Below, piece by piece: positions 7,370 to 14,282 of a DNA stretch of 21,859 bases. A program made the position numbers and the translations under genes. Numbering within the stretch: position 1 is the stretch's first letter; each line of letters begins with the position of its first letter. Source of the stretch: a virus; IMG/VR virus record IMGVR_UViG_3300021962_000739, positions 1-21,859 of that record; one strand, 5' to 3'. The notes below the pieces were generated by a model. The model saw nothing but the letters and a program-made list of their open reading frames with translations, did no database searches and was not told the DNA's origin.

Positions 7370-9946
7370 ATGGCACTAAACCCAGTAGAAACATTAAATG
7401 TATTTAACAAAGACTTACGAACAGAATTAAGAAGTCGTTCGTTTAGTAAAAATTTGGTGCGTATCAGAACACCATTTTTACGGTTCACTACTGCTACCGA
7501 TATGTCAAACATTGATAATGCTGGGTCATTGGGTCCAACATTTGGTGCATATAAAGATTGTAGATTTTTTACATTAGGATTGCATGGATGGGATAATAAA
7601 AATTATTCTGCAGCAGATTTATATGGTACACAATCTGACAAAGGATTGGTTATCGGTACAACATATAAACAGTCTGATACAGGTGGTGAACAGCGATTGA
7701 TGTATACCCATACGGCAACATCGTTTCGTAATGTATCTTTAGACACCGCAGCACAAAACTTCCCACCACCAGGTATAACAAGTGCAACTGTAGAACGTTT
7801 ACGTAATGGAAACGTATTAAAGTTTACTCTTGAAATTCAATGTTATACCCAAGAACAATTGGAAGTGTTAGATGCAGTATGTTTTATTCCTGGTATGACT
7901 TCTATATTGGAATGGGGAACTATACATTCCACCACAGATATAGTAGAAGAATTAACTACGTTAGATTTTAAGAGAACAGGAGTAGAAACGGATATTCGAT
8001 TAGCAATTGCTGACTCTAGATTAAGCTTTATAGATAAGTGGTGTAAACCAAATAAGTTTAATTATGATTTTGCAGTAGCAAATATCGCTAACGTAAAAAC
8101 AAGTTTACAAAATGATGTATACAAAATTACTGTGGTCGCATACGGTAGAGCAGACAATCTATTATATATCTCGGCATATTCGACATCAAATCCCCTCGAC
8201 CCAAATCAAGTTAATGCAGACCAAGCGGTAGTTAAGTCGGTATCGGAATATTTTAGAATAAATGGTCCGTTCTCTACATACTTGAAAGATAATGTTAATA
8301 ACACCGCTGGAAATATAATACGATTTTATGACCCAATAGACAGAGCATCACGACCAGGAACAGATGTTCCATCGTCGGCTGATTCTGGAACTACTAACGA
8401 TTTGGGATTAGAAGATTCATATTTTATAAGTTTCGGACACTTCGTAGATGAAATTTTGAATAGACAAGTTGTGTCTATTATTAACTCTGCTACAAACGGT
8501 GAAGCACAACTATCTAATTTAGTATCCCCATTAATTGAAGGTACAGATGTTATTGTTGTTGGATTTAATGAATACCTACGGTCAACAAATCCAGAAACAA
8601 TGATTATTTTTAACGAAGCTGCTATAGCAAAAGCAAATAAAAGAACCACAAATGAAGCACAGCAATCTGGACTTATCAATCAATTACAAAGAAGTGATGG
8701 TGGTGGTGCATGGAGTTATAATAACAGAACTCTCGTTGGAGATACAAGTTTACTTGGAGCAGGTGGTGCAGCTGGTAATGCAGAACGTGAAGGAACATAT
8801 AATGCATTACAAAGTAGAAAATTTGGGTCAAACGTAATTACGGAAAGTGGTATAACTGCATTAGCAACTGGTGTATGGTTGAATAGTAAAGGAATACAAT
8901 CGGTGTTTTTAAACGCAAGAACTATTATGGAAGGGTTGGAAGCACTCCTCCGTAATATCAATGCAGCGACAGAAAACTACTGGGATTTAAAGTTATTTTA
9001 TGATGATGACAAACAACAATTCCGTATTTTGGATGATAACGCAAGAACAATAGCTATTAATTCAGAAGATAAAATCTATGAGTTCAATAAAAAATTATTA
9101 AGTACAAATGTAGTAAATGACAAAGGACAACCAGATATTTTGGGTCCTGATGTGCTGGACATACAGGTAAGCACTGATTATCCGAAAATGTTGTTCTCGC
9201 AATTAGCTGTGTCAGGAATTAATGGTGGCAATTTAATAACTGCTCCTGAACGTAGAGATGCAGACTTCGTAAATAATAAAGGACTTACCGATATATTCGC
9301 TAGAACAAATAAACCACAATCTGGTGTTGGAACTACTACACCACCATCATATCCTCCTGGTGGATTAAGTACTACTGACATAGCAAAGACTTTATCTGGT
9401 CAATTGTTAGGAGACACGAGTGGAACAGAAAATATATCTGGGTTACTTGCCCCATTTGGTGTAGCTGGAGCAAATGGTATACCACCACAAGTTGTACAAT
9501 TTATTACATCAATATTTAATGTCAGAGACTTTTTAACAGTACAACAAGCTAGAGCATATCGTTCTACATTTGAACGGTTTAGAAGAGATTCTCTAATAAC
9601 AGAAGCACAAGCAGCAGCTATAACCGCACTGTTTGCATACAGAACAAAAGCATTAATTGAACGTGAAAAAAATAGAGAAAAGGTAGAATGGGGTTCGAGT
9701 TTTTCCGTGTGGAATCGTGATTACGCAAACGCAAGAATAGCTGCTCGTGCAAGAATTATAGTAGAAAATAAAATTGAAGAATCAAAACAATATTTTAGAA
9801 ATAAAATTGACACCATAACTAAAACACAACAAGAAGCAGTTGCAGCAGCTCAACGACAGATAGATGCTCAAAAACCACAACCAGAAATAGTAGGGGTACC
9901 AGGAAGAACAGGTCCAGGTGCCATAGCTGCACGCGGGGGGTTGTAA
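7370..9946 (+). CDS. Large baseplate hub protein (gp27-like)
   Basis: An 858-residue protein. Residues 132-183 hold a motif found in hub proteins of T4-type and related phages: PPPGITSATVE, then a beta stretch, then QLEVLDAVCFIPGMTSILEW. A second familiar stretch near 540, NYWDLKLFYDDDKQQFRILD, is typical of the beta-domain of the same hub proteins. Residues near 650-700 are Pro/Gly/Thr-rich, and the last 150 residues are helical and charged with a Gln/Ala-rich tail. Such hubs form the trimeric ring joining tube, spike and lysozyme. The protein is about twice as long as T4 gp27 (391 residues), so additional domains are present that I do not recognise. It is 3 bases from the LysM gene and 1 base from the next hub gene. 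Moderate confidence in gp27 equivalence; a structural tail role is firm. Confidence 0.66.
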   Translation: MALNPVETLNVFNKDLRTELRSRSFSKNLVRIRTPFLRFTTATDMSNIDNAGSLGPTFGAYKDCRFFTLGLHGWDNKNYSAADLYGTQSDKGLVIGTTYKQSDTGGEQRLMYTHTATSFRNVSLDTAAQNFPPPGITSATVERLRNGNVLKFTLEIQCYTQEQLEVLDAVCFIPGMTSILEWGTIHSTTDIVEELTTLDFKRTGVETDIRLAIADSRLSFIDKWCKPNKFNYDFAVANIANVKTSLQNDVYKITVVAYGRADNLLYISAYSTSNPLDPNQVNADQAVVKSVSEYFRINGPFSTYLKDNVNNTAGNIIRFYDPIDRASRPGTDVPSSADSGTTNDLGLEDSYFISFGHFVDEILNRQVVSIINSATNGEAQLSNLVSPLIEGTDVIVVGFNEYLRSTNPETMIIFNEAAIAKANKRTTNEAQQSGLINQLQRSDGGGAWSYNNRTLVGDTSLLGAGGAAGNAEREGTYNALQSRKFGSNVITESGITALATGVWLNSKGIQSVFLNARTIMEGLEALLRNINAATENYWDLKLFYDDDKQQFRILDDNARTIAINSEDKIYEFNKKLLSTNVVNDKGQPDILGPDVLDIQVSTDYPKMLFSQLAVSGINGGNLITAPERRDADFVNNKGLTDIFARTNKPQSGVGTTTPPSYPPGGLSTTDIAKTLSGQLLGDTSGTENISGLLAPFGVAGANGIPPQVVQFITSIFNVRDFLTVQQARAYRSTFERFRRDSLITEAQAAAITALFAYRTKALIEREKNREKVEWGSSFSVWNRDYANARIAARARIIVENKIEESKQYFRNKIDTITKTQQEAVAAAQRQIDAQKPQPEIVGVPGRTGPGAIAARGGL

Positions 9947-9947
9947 T

Positions 9948-11153
9948 ATGGCAGATGCAGATAAGAAAATAGTAAAAGTACTTAAAGTGGGTGTCGGATA
10001 TAACATCGTACAGTATGATGATAACACAACTGCACGGCGTACAGGCACGTTTGCTGCAAGAAATAATAATCCTGGTAATTTAGAAGATGGGTCTTTCGCT
10101 AGAAGTATGGGAGCGTTGGATTTAAGTCAAGTTGAAATAGATAGAAATGGGCAAAGTAGTAATCCACCTGAACGATTTGCTATTTTTCCTACTTATGCGA
10201 TGGGTCGTGAAGCAAAAAGAAAATTGTTATTTGAAGGGTCAAGCTATAAAGATAAGACTATTAGCGCTGCATTAAACAGATATGCACCACCTAGCGAAAA
10301 TAATACACAAAATTATATTAATACAGTAGTAAAAGCGTTAAACCCATCAACACCAGCAATTACTCAAGATACGGTAATGAATACGTTAACTGAACAGCAA
10401 CGTATAAAATTTATTGATGCAGTAGAAGCGGTTGAAAGTGGTAAACGCGGACCAGCAGGATCAACACCAACAGCGTATACACCTGGTACTAGTACACCAT
10501 TTAATCCAGATGCCGCTATAGATTCATATATCTTAAAGACATATACACAACCACTGAAACAAGAATTTTCAAGAGATACAGATGTTGTGAAGTTAGCTGA
10601 TGACGTAAGAGGTGGTAATACATTTGTTAGTTTTGATAAGAAAGCATATAGAGATTGGTTAAAAACTACAAATAAACTGTATAGTGATTCGCAATTAGAT
10701 GGAGAACTAGCACTCATTAATCTTGCGGCTGAAGCAAATCTCACGCTTCAAGCAGAAGCAAAATCTAATTTAGCAAAGATAGACAATCTAATACCAGCAG
10801 AAGCAGCGTTCTTAATACAACGAAACTTGTTTGAATTACAACCAGACCTTATGAGACAACAAATGTCTGCAAACGCAGGGTCTGGAAATAGAGAAGTGGA
10901 CTACTCACACGCATGGAGAGCACCAGGTAAATTGGCAATCACAGCTGATATTACCATACCAGGTGCATCTGGGTTCCGTATCGGTCAAATATTCTGGGTT
11001 GGTAGAACATACGAACATTACAAAAAGTTTGGTGCATTCCAACTATTCGGTCTAACAGAAAATATTACTATCGGACGAGGATGGAATACAACAATCCATT
11101 CTAGATTTAACGCGATGCCAACAGGTAAAGTTAAAAACTTAAAATCGGAATAA
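9948..11153 (+). CDS. Hub protein with lysozyme-like N-terminal domain
   Basis: A 401-residue two-part protein. The N-terminal part (about 35-165) has RNNNPGNL, RFAIFPTYAMGREA and RYAPPSENNTQNYINTV. This is the pattern of a muramidase/lytic-transglycosylase-like domain found in phage structural lysins, in which the early NNPGN and the APPxxN segments are conserved. A Thr/Pro-rich linker follows (about 168-188), then a helical middle. The C-terminal 80 residues have beta-type hub features: KLAITADITIPGASGFRIGQ, a YKKFGAFQLFGLTENI strand pair, and WNTTIHSRFNAMP. The layout suggests a T4 gp5-like job, in which the central hub/spike also cuts peptidoglycan during injection. A G-rich GGGGGG lies about 5-10 bases before the ATG. 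The catalytic residue cannot be assigned with certainty by eye; the family call is a pattern match. Confidence 0.66.
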   Translation: MADADKKIVKVLKVGVGYNIVQYDDNTTARRTGTFAARNNNPGNLEDGSFARSMGALDLSQVEIDRNGQSSNPPERFAIFPTYAMGREAKRKLLFEGSSYKDKTISAALNRYAPPSENNTQNYINTVVKALNPSTPAITQDTVMNTLTEQQRIKFIDAVEAVESGKRGPAGSTPTAYTPGTSTPFNPDAAIDSYILKTYTQPLKQEFSRDTDVVKLADDVRGGNTFVSFDKKAYRDWLKTTNKLYSDSQLDGELALINLAAEANLTLQAEAKSNLAKIDNLIPAEAAFLIQRNLFELQPDLMRQQMSANAGSGNREVDYSHAWRAPGKLAITADITIPGASGFRIGQIFWVGRTYEHYKKFGAFQLFGLTENITIGRGWNTTIHSRFNAMPTGKVKNLKSE

Positions 11154-11156
11154 CAT

Positions 11157-11573
11157 ATGCTATCAAATATACCTCGTCCGCTATTTGAAAATTTGGGAGA
11201 TACAAATACCAAAAATAAATTGTCGTTGACGATTACAAATGTTGCACCAAGTATTACTGATGAAGATATACGAAGAAAAGTAAAATCTCGTTATTTTGCG
11301 AAATATACATCGCAACGATATGGTACCGTGTTTGAAATAACTGGTGGTATGTATTCTAATATACTTAATAACCCATTATTTAGAAAAACTAAAATAGACT
11401 GGATAATATGTGGTAAGTTGGAAGATACGGTCTTGACATTACCAACTGGTGATAATATATTAATCAAGGGAGTGATTAGCCAAAACAAGGCACTACTTGG
11501 ATTAGCAGAAGAAGAACTTCCAGGTATTACCAATCATTTGCGAAACTATATGGAGTTCTATTCGGGGGAATAA
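11157..11573 (+). CDS. Conserved baseplate-associated protein, unknown function
   Basis: 138 residues, soluble, with no membrane segment or signal. It has a beta-rich pattern: SRYFAKYTSQRYGTVFEI, a Tyr-containing helix, IDWIICGKLEDTV, GVISQNKALLG and a closing LRNYMEFYSG. I have the impression of a family of small proteins placed at the end of baseplate operons in T4-like phages, but no function is known to me. It starts 3 bases after the lysozyme-like hub gene, and its stop shares a base with the polymerase start (TAATG). Position and coupling suggest a baseplate component or assembly factor. It has a normal start and full-length reading frame, so the gene is well supported even though the product is not. 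Confidence 0.82.
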   Translation: MLSNIPRPLFENLGDTNTKNKLSLTITNVAPSITDEDIRRKVKSRYFAKYTSQRYGTVFEITGGMYSNILNNPLFRKTKIDWIICGKLEDTVLTLPTGDNILIKGVISQNKALLGLAEEELPGITNHLRNYMEFYSGE

Positions 11574-12895
11574 TGGTTGTACAATCGGTTCTGGACTTAC
11601 AAAAATTACAAAAAAGAATAGATACCGAGGTGTCGTATGTGGCACCTATCTTTGTTGACCAGCACTCTCATCCTGCGGTCAATCAAGTATCCTCTTTACA
11701 TATTGCGTTTAACGATGGTGAATACTTCTGTGTTCCCTTTAATCATCCCGATGGTATTCCTCTGTCGGTCGAACTTAAAGACGCATTTAAAATTATCACC
11801 CTATACAAACGAGAAATCCTTCATGCGTTCCCAAGTGTTCCACACGAACGAGTGCATGATGTTGCGACTATTCTCCATCTATCTAGCACGAGTATTCCAG
11901 AAATCCGTGAATACTATACACCAAATATCCAACGGACATTACAGCAGTTTCAGTTTAAGAACTTGCATTTGAGTATTCCGTTGACGATGTGGATGGAGTA
12001 TGGACATAACCTTCTTCGTTTCATTCACGACTCGTATAAGAAGCACACAACCCCTGATGGATATGAGTTCGTCAATAATACAATTATTCCAACGTTGACC
12101 ACGATTGAGAAGTCGGGATTGTGTATTGACCAGAATATCTTGACCGAACACTTTGGGTCAGACATAAAGAAATATATAACTAATAATACAATATATTCGG
12201 AATATAATCCATATACAGCTACAGGTCGTCCGAGCAACAAGTATGGCGGTATTAACTTCGCTGCACTCAATAAATCAGATGGAACTCGTGGGGCATTTAC
12301 CAGTAGATATGGGGAAGATGGATTACTTATTCAGTTTGACTACGAGGCGTTCCACTTACGTCTGGTTGGGGCACAAATGGGATATGACCTTCCAAATAGT
12401 TCTGTCCATACCTTTCTTGCTCAGCAGTATTATGGTAAGCAGGAGGTCAGTCCTGAGGAATATGAGGCGTCAAAAGCACGGACGTTCGCATTGATGTATG
12501 GTATGACCGAAGATTTTGGTGATGTAGAGTTTTTCCACAAAGTTAGAAAGTATAGTGAATTAATGTGGGAAATCTATAGAACCTCTGGATATGTAAAGAC
12601 CAAGACAGGTAAGAAACTGATGGTAGAGGAACCTTCGCAGAATAAAGTATTTAACTATTCTGTGCAGTGGTTAGAAACAGAGTCGGCTCTTGCAAATGTT
12701 GCAAAGGTTTGTGAGTTGTTAGATGGACGATTGACCAAACCTATTCTTTACACTTATGATGCATTACTCTTGGATTTACACAGGTCAGAAGCAGCATTAT
12801 TACCACGAATCAAAGGTTTGTTAGAGGGAGAAATGTACCCAACGAGAATGTATAAAGGTAAAAACTACAATGAGCTTTCCAAGGTAGAAATATAA
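11573..12895 (+). CDS. Small divergent family A DNA polymerase
   Basis: Pol I-like palm and fingers. Visible landmarks: TATGRP at 215-220, motif A DYEAFHLR at 256-263, motif B with Lys301, Phe305 and Tyr309 in SKARTFALMYG, GYVKTKTGKKL at 339-349, Asn361 and Gln365 matching E. coli Asn845 and Gln849, and motif C with Asp396 in YTYDALLL. The two metal-binding Asp (256, 396) are kept. Changed relative to E. coli Pol I: Glu710 to His261, Arg754 to Tyr297, His881 to Tyr395 and Glu883 to Ala397. The N-terminal 100 residues keep the outline of the 3'-5' exonuclease fold (VDQHSH for the DxE motif, then SLHIAFNDGEYFCVPFNH), but the catalytic Glu is missing. At 440 residues it is far shorter than the Klenow fragment (about 600), with a reduced thumb and fingers. 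It starts inside the tail-block stop codon, so it is translated from a tail-gene transcript as well. It could be the replicative polymerase or an accessory one. Confidence 0.86.
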   Translation: MVVQSVLDLQKLQKRIDTEVSYVAPIFVDQHSHPAVNQVSSLHIAFNDGEYFCVPFNHPDGIPLSVELKDAFKIITLYKREILHAFPSVPHERVHDVATILHLSSTSIPEIREYYTPNIQRTLQQFQFKNLHLSIPLTMWMEYGHNLLRFIHDSYKKHTTPDGYEFVNNTIIPTLTTIEKSGLCIDQNILTEHFGSDIKKYITNNTIYSEYNPYTATGRPSNKYGGINFAALNKSDGTRGAFTSRYGEDGLLIQFDYEAFHLRLVGAQMGYDLPNSSVHTFLAQQYYGKQEVSPEEYEASKARTFALMYGMTEDFGDVEFFHKVRKYSELMWEIYRTSGYVKTKTGKKLMVEEPSQNKVFNYSVQWLETESALANVAKVCELLDGRLTKPILYTYDALLLDLHRSEAALLPRIKGLLEGEMYPTRMYKGKNYNELSKVEI

Positions 12896-12898
12896 GGT

Positions 12899-12904
12899 TT
12901 GACA
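12899..12904 (+). promoter_or_regulatory. Perfect TTGACA, possible -35 element
   Basis: TTGACA begins 3 bases after the polymerase stop codon. At ordinary spacing the -10 match is poor: TTAGGA at 17 bases, TATTAG at 15. It is listed because the gap before the gp32-like gene has the same TTGACA in the same place with a good -10. Low confidence as a stand-alone promoter. Confidence 0.3.
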
Positions 12905-12920
12905 GTACATAATAATATTT

Positions 12921-12946
12921 ATTAGGAGTAATAGTTCTACCCTAAT
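12921..12946 (+). promoter_or_regulatory. Hairpin in the leader of the 12958 gene
   Basis: Left arm ATTAGG, bulged A, GTA; right arm TAC then CCTAAT. This gives nine base pairs around a 7-base loop (12931-12937). The left arm contains AGGAG (12924-12928), the only full Shine-Dalgarno core in the gap, though it is 29 bases from the ATG at 12958. No U-tract follows, so a terminator is unlikely. A role in translation control or RNA processing is an inference. Confidence 0.5.
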
Positions 12947-12957
12947 GAGTTTATATT

Positions 12958-13365
12958 ATGAAACCAGAAACACAGTTACTTTGTACTTTCTGTGCTAAAA
13001 AGGATATTGAATCCACCATAGAACAAATCAAGAAAATCTACACACTCGCATTTAATTCGGTTTATGTATTGGATAATGTGAATGATGAGAATCAAGCAAT
13101 CTTGACATATAATATCGATTTATCGAAACCAGTTCTTGGTGAAGCACCTGAATCTACAATCTCAGTACATAGAAAGAAGCAAACAAACACCATCTATACA
13201 ATCAATGCAATTAATAAGTTGATTGAAGAAAAGAATGGTGGTGTATTAGATAAGACCTATAAGATTGATTGGACAGAATTACAAAATACTGTTTTAGTCA
13301 CTGCCTATGGTCGCCTTAAAAAAGTAAATACTAAAATATCAAATATTATTACAATTCAAAACTAA
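12958..13365 (+). CDS. Conserved phage protein, unknown function
   Basis: 135 residues, soluble. It begins with an ETQLLCTFCAKKDIESTI stretch with two Cys in a CxxC spacing and no second pair. A VYVLDNVND-ILTYNIDL beta part follows, then the most distinctive segment, VHRKKQTNTIYTINAINKLI at about 70-90, and near 105 the IDWTELQNTVLVT pattern. I recall this HRKK/NTxYTIN pattern in hypothetical proteins of T4-type aquatic phages, but cannot assign a function and will not guess one. It is a single gene between two gaps that each hold a TTGACA and a dyad, and lies just before the gp32-like gene, so it probably belongs to the replication set. No strong Shine-Dalgarno is seen in the 15 bases before its ATG; the hairpin upstream may matter for its translation. 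Confidence 0.85.
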   Translation: MKPETQLLCTFCAKKDIESTIEQIKKIYTLAFNSVYVLDNVNDENQAILTYNIDLSKPVLGEAPESTISVHRKKQTNTIYTINAINKLIEEKNGGVLDKTYKIDWTELQNTVLVTAYGRLKKVNTKISNIITIQN

Positions 13366-13369
13366 GCAC

Positions 13370-13398
13370 TTGACAAACTAAGCTTACCTCATTATCAT
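13370..13398 (+). promoter_or_regulatory. Sigma70-type promoter for the gp32-like gene
   Basis: TTGACA (13370-13375), a 17-base spacer, then TATCAT (13393-13398, five of six bases of consensus). Transcription would begin near 13405, leaving a leader of about 45 bases with a strong ribosome binding site. This is the best promoter match in the window and suits early, host-polymerase expression. Confidence 0.68.
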
Positions 13399-13410
13399 AC
13401 ATAGTGAGGT
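13386..13410 (+). promoter_or_regulatory. 25-bp inverted repeat over the -10 (candidate operator)
   Basis: Arms ACCTCATTAT (13386-13395) and ATAGTGAGGT (13401-13410) around CATAC. The arms match at nine of ten positions, and the tenth would be a G-U pair in RNA. The repeat covers the whole -10 and the expected start of transcription, as an operator would. It could also fold as an RNA hairpin in read-through transcripts. No U-tract follows, so a terminator is unlikely. Confidence 0.52.
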
Positions 13411-13435
13411 GTATTAAACACTCAACTCTAAACAC

Positions 13436-13443
13436 TAAGGAGA
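13436..13443 (+). promoter_or_regulatory. Strong Shine-Dalgarno TAAGGAGA
   Basis: TAAGGAGA with the GGAG core 8 bases before the ATG at 13451. It is consistent with high expression of a ssDNA-binding protein and fixes the start. Confidence 0.82.
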
Positions 13444-13450
13444 AAATTGT

Positions 13451-14269
13451 ATGGCACTAGATTTTAATGCCCTAAAGGCAAAGCTCAACACATTCACAAA
13501 GCAAAGTGACCGCAGTGAGTCGCTTTGGAAGCCCACCGAAGGTAAGACAACCATCCGTATTGTCCCGTGGGCAAAGAACCGCGAGAACCCCTTTATTGAA
13601 CTCTATTTCCACTATATCGGAAATAAGACCTACATCTCGCCTCTTTCATTTGGTCGCCGCGACCCTATCGCGGAATTCGCAGACAAGTTAGTTGAAGATG
13701 CACGCCGTGACGGTCGTGAAGCAGAGAAGGCTGCGTGGAAGCAAGCTAATGCTTTCCGTCCTAAGCTTCGTACCTATGTTCCTATCATCGTTCGTGGTGA
13801 AGAGGACAAGGGTGTTCGTTTCTTCTCGTTCGGTAAGACAGTCTATCAGGATCTTCTTTCCTACATCGCTGACCCCGACTACGGTGATATTACTGACCCG
13901 AAGGTTGGTCGTGATGTCGTGGTCGAGTATATTCCACAAGAGAAGTCCGATACCAACTTTGCTAAGACCTCAGTAAAGGTTAAGCCGAATCAGACCCCTG
14001 TGGTTGGTGATGTTGATGTTGCTAAGAAGCTTCTTACCGAGCAGCCCGACATCTTCGCACTCTACAAGGAACCTTCCTATGAAGAGTTGATGGTCGTTCT
14101 CCAGAAGTATCTTGACCCAGATAGTTCGACCCCTACCCCTGCTCCCGCAAAGGGTAATTCTGAGGTCAAGAGTGTGACCGCTGAAGTCCTCGACGTTAAG
14201 ACGGAGATTTCTGAGTCGGCACAAGTCAAGAACGCTCTTGATGAGTTCGATAAGCTATTCGACAATTAA
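13451..14269 (+). CDS. ssDNA-binding protein, gp32-like
   Basis: A 272-residue protein with the layout of T4 gp32-type proteins. It has a short basic N-terminus for cooperative self-binding (LKAKLNTFTK near 8-17) and a central OB-fold-like core rich in aromatic and basic residues (WKPTEGKTTIRIVPW at 26-40, PFIELYFHYIG near 47-57, FRPKLRTYVPIIVRG). An acidic, flexible C-terminal tail ends in ALDEFDKLFDN, the type of tail that recruits partner replication proteins. There is no Cys in the protein, so the zinc site of T4 gp32 is absent. Codons ending in C or G (CGC, CTC, GTC, GAC) are clearly more frequent than in the tail genes. It has its own promoter and strong ribosome binding site, and UvsX follows 13 bases downstream. 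T4 gp32 controls its own translation; whether that holds here is not known. Confidence 0.85.
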   Translation: MALDFNALKAKLNTFTKQSDRSESLWKPTEGKTTIRIVPWAKNRENPFIELYFHYIGNKTYISPLSFGRRDPIAEFADKLVEDARRDGREAEKAAWKQANAFRPKLRTYVPIIVRGEEDKGVRFFSFGKTVYQDLLSYIADPDYGDITDPKVGRDVVVEYIPQEKSDTNFAKTSVKVKPNQTPVVGDVDVAKKLLTEQPDIFALYKEPSYEELMVVLQKYLDPDSSTPTPAPAKGNSEVKSVTAEVLDVKTEISESAQVKNALDEFDKLFDN

Positions 14270-14282
14270 TCGGTAATCAATT

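Noticed and set aside
12945-12995. Seventeen-codon leader peptide starting at ATG 12945
   Set aside because: It has poor ribosome-binding spacing and runs into the orphan gene in another frame; nothing supports its translation.
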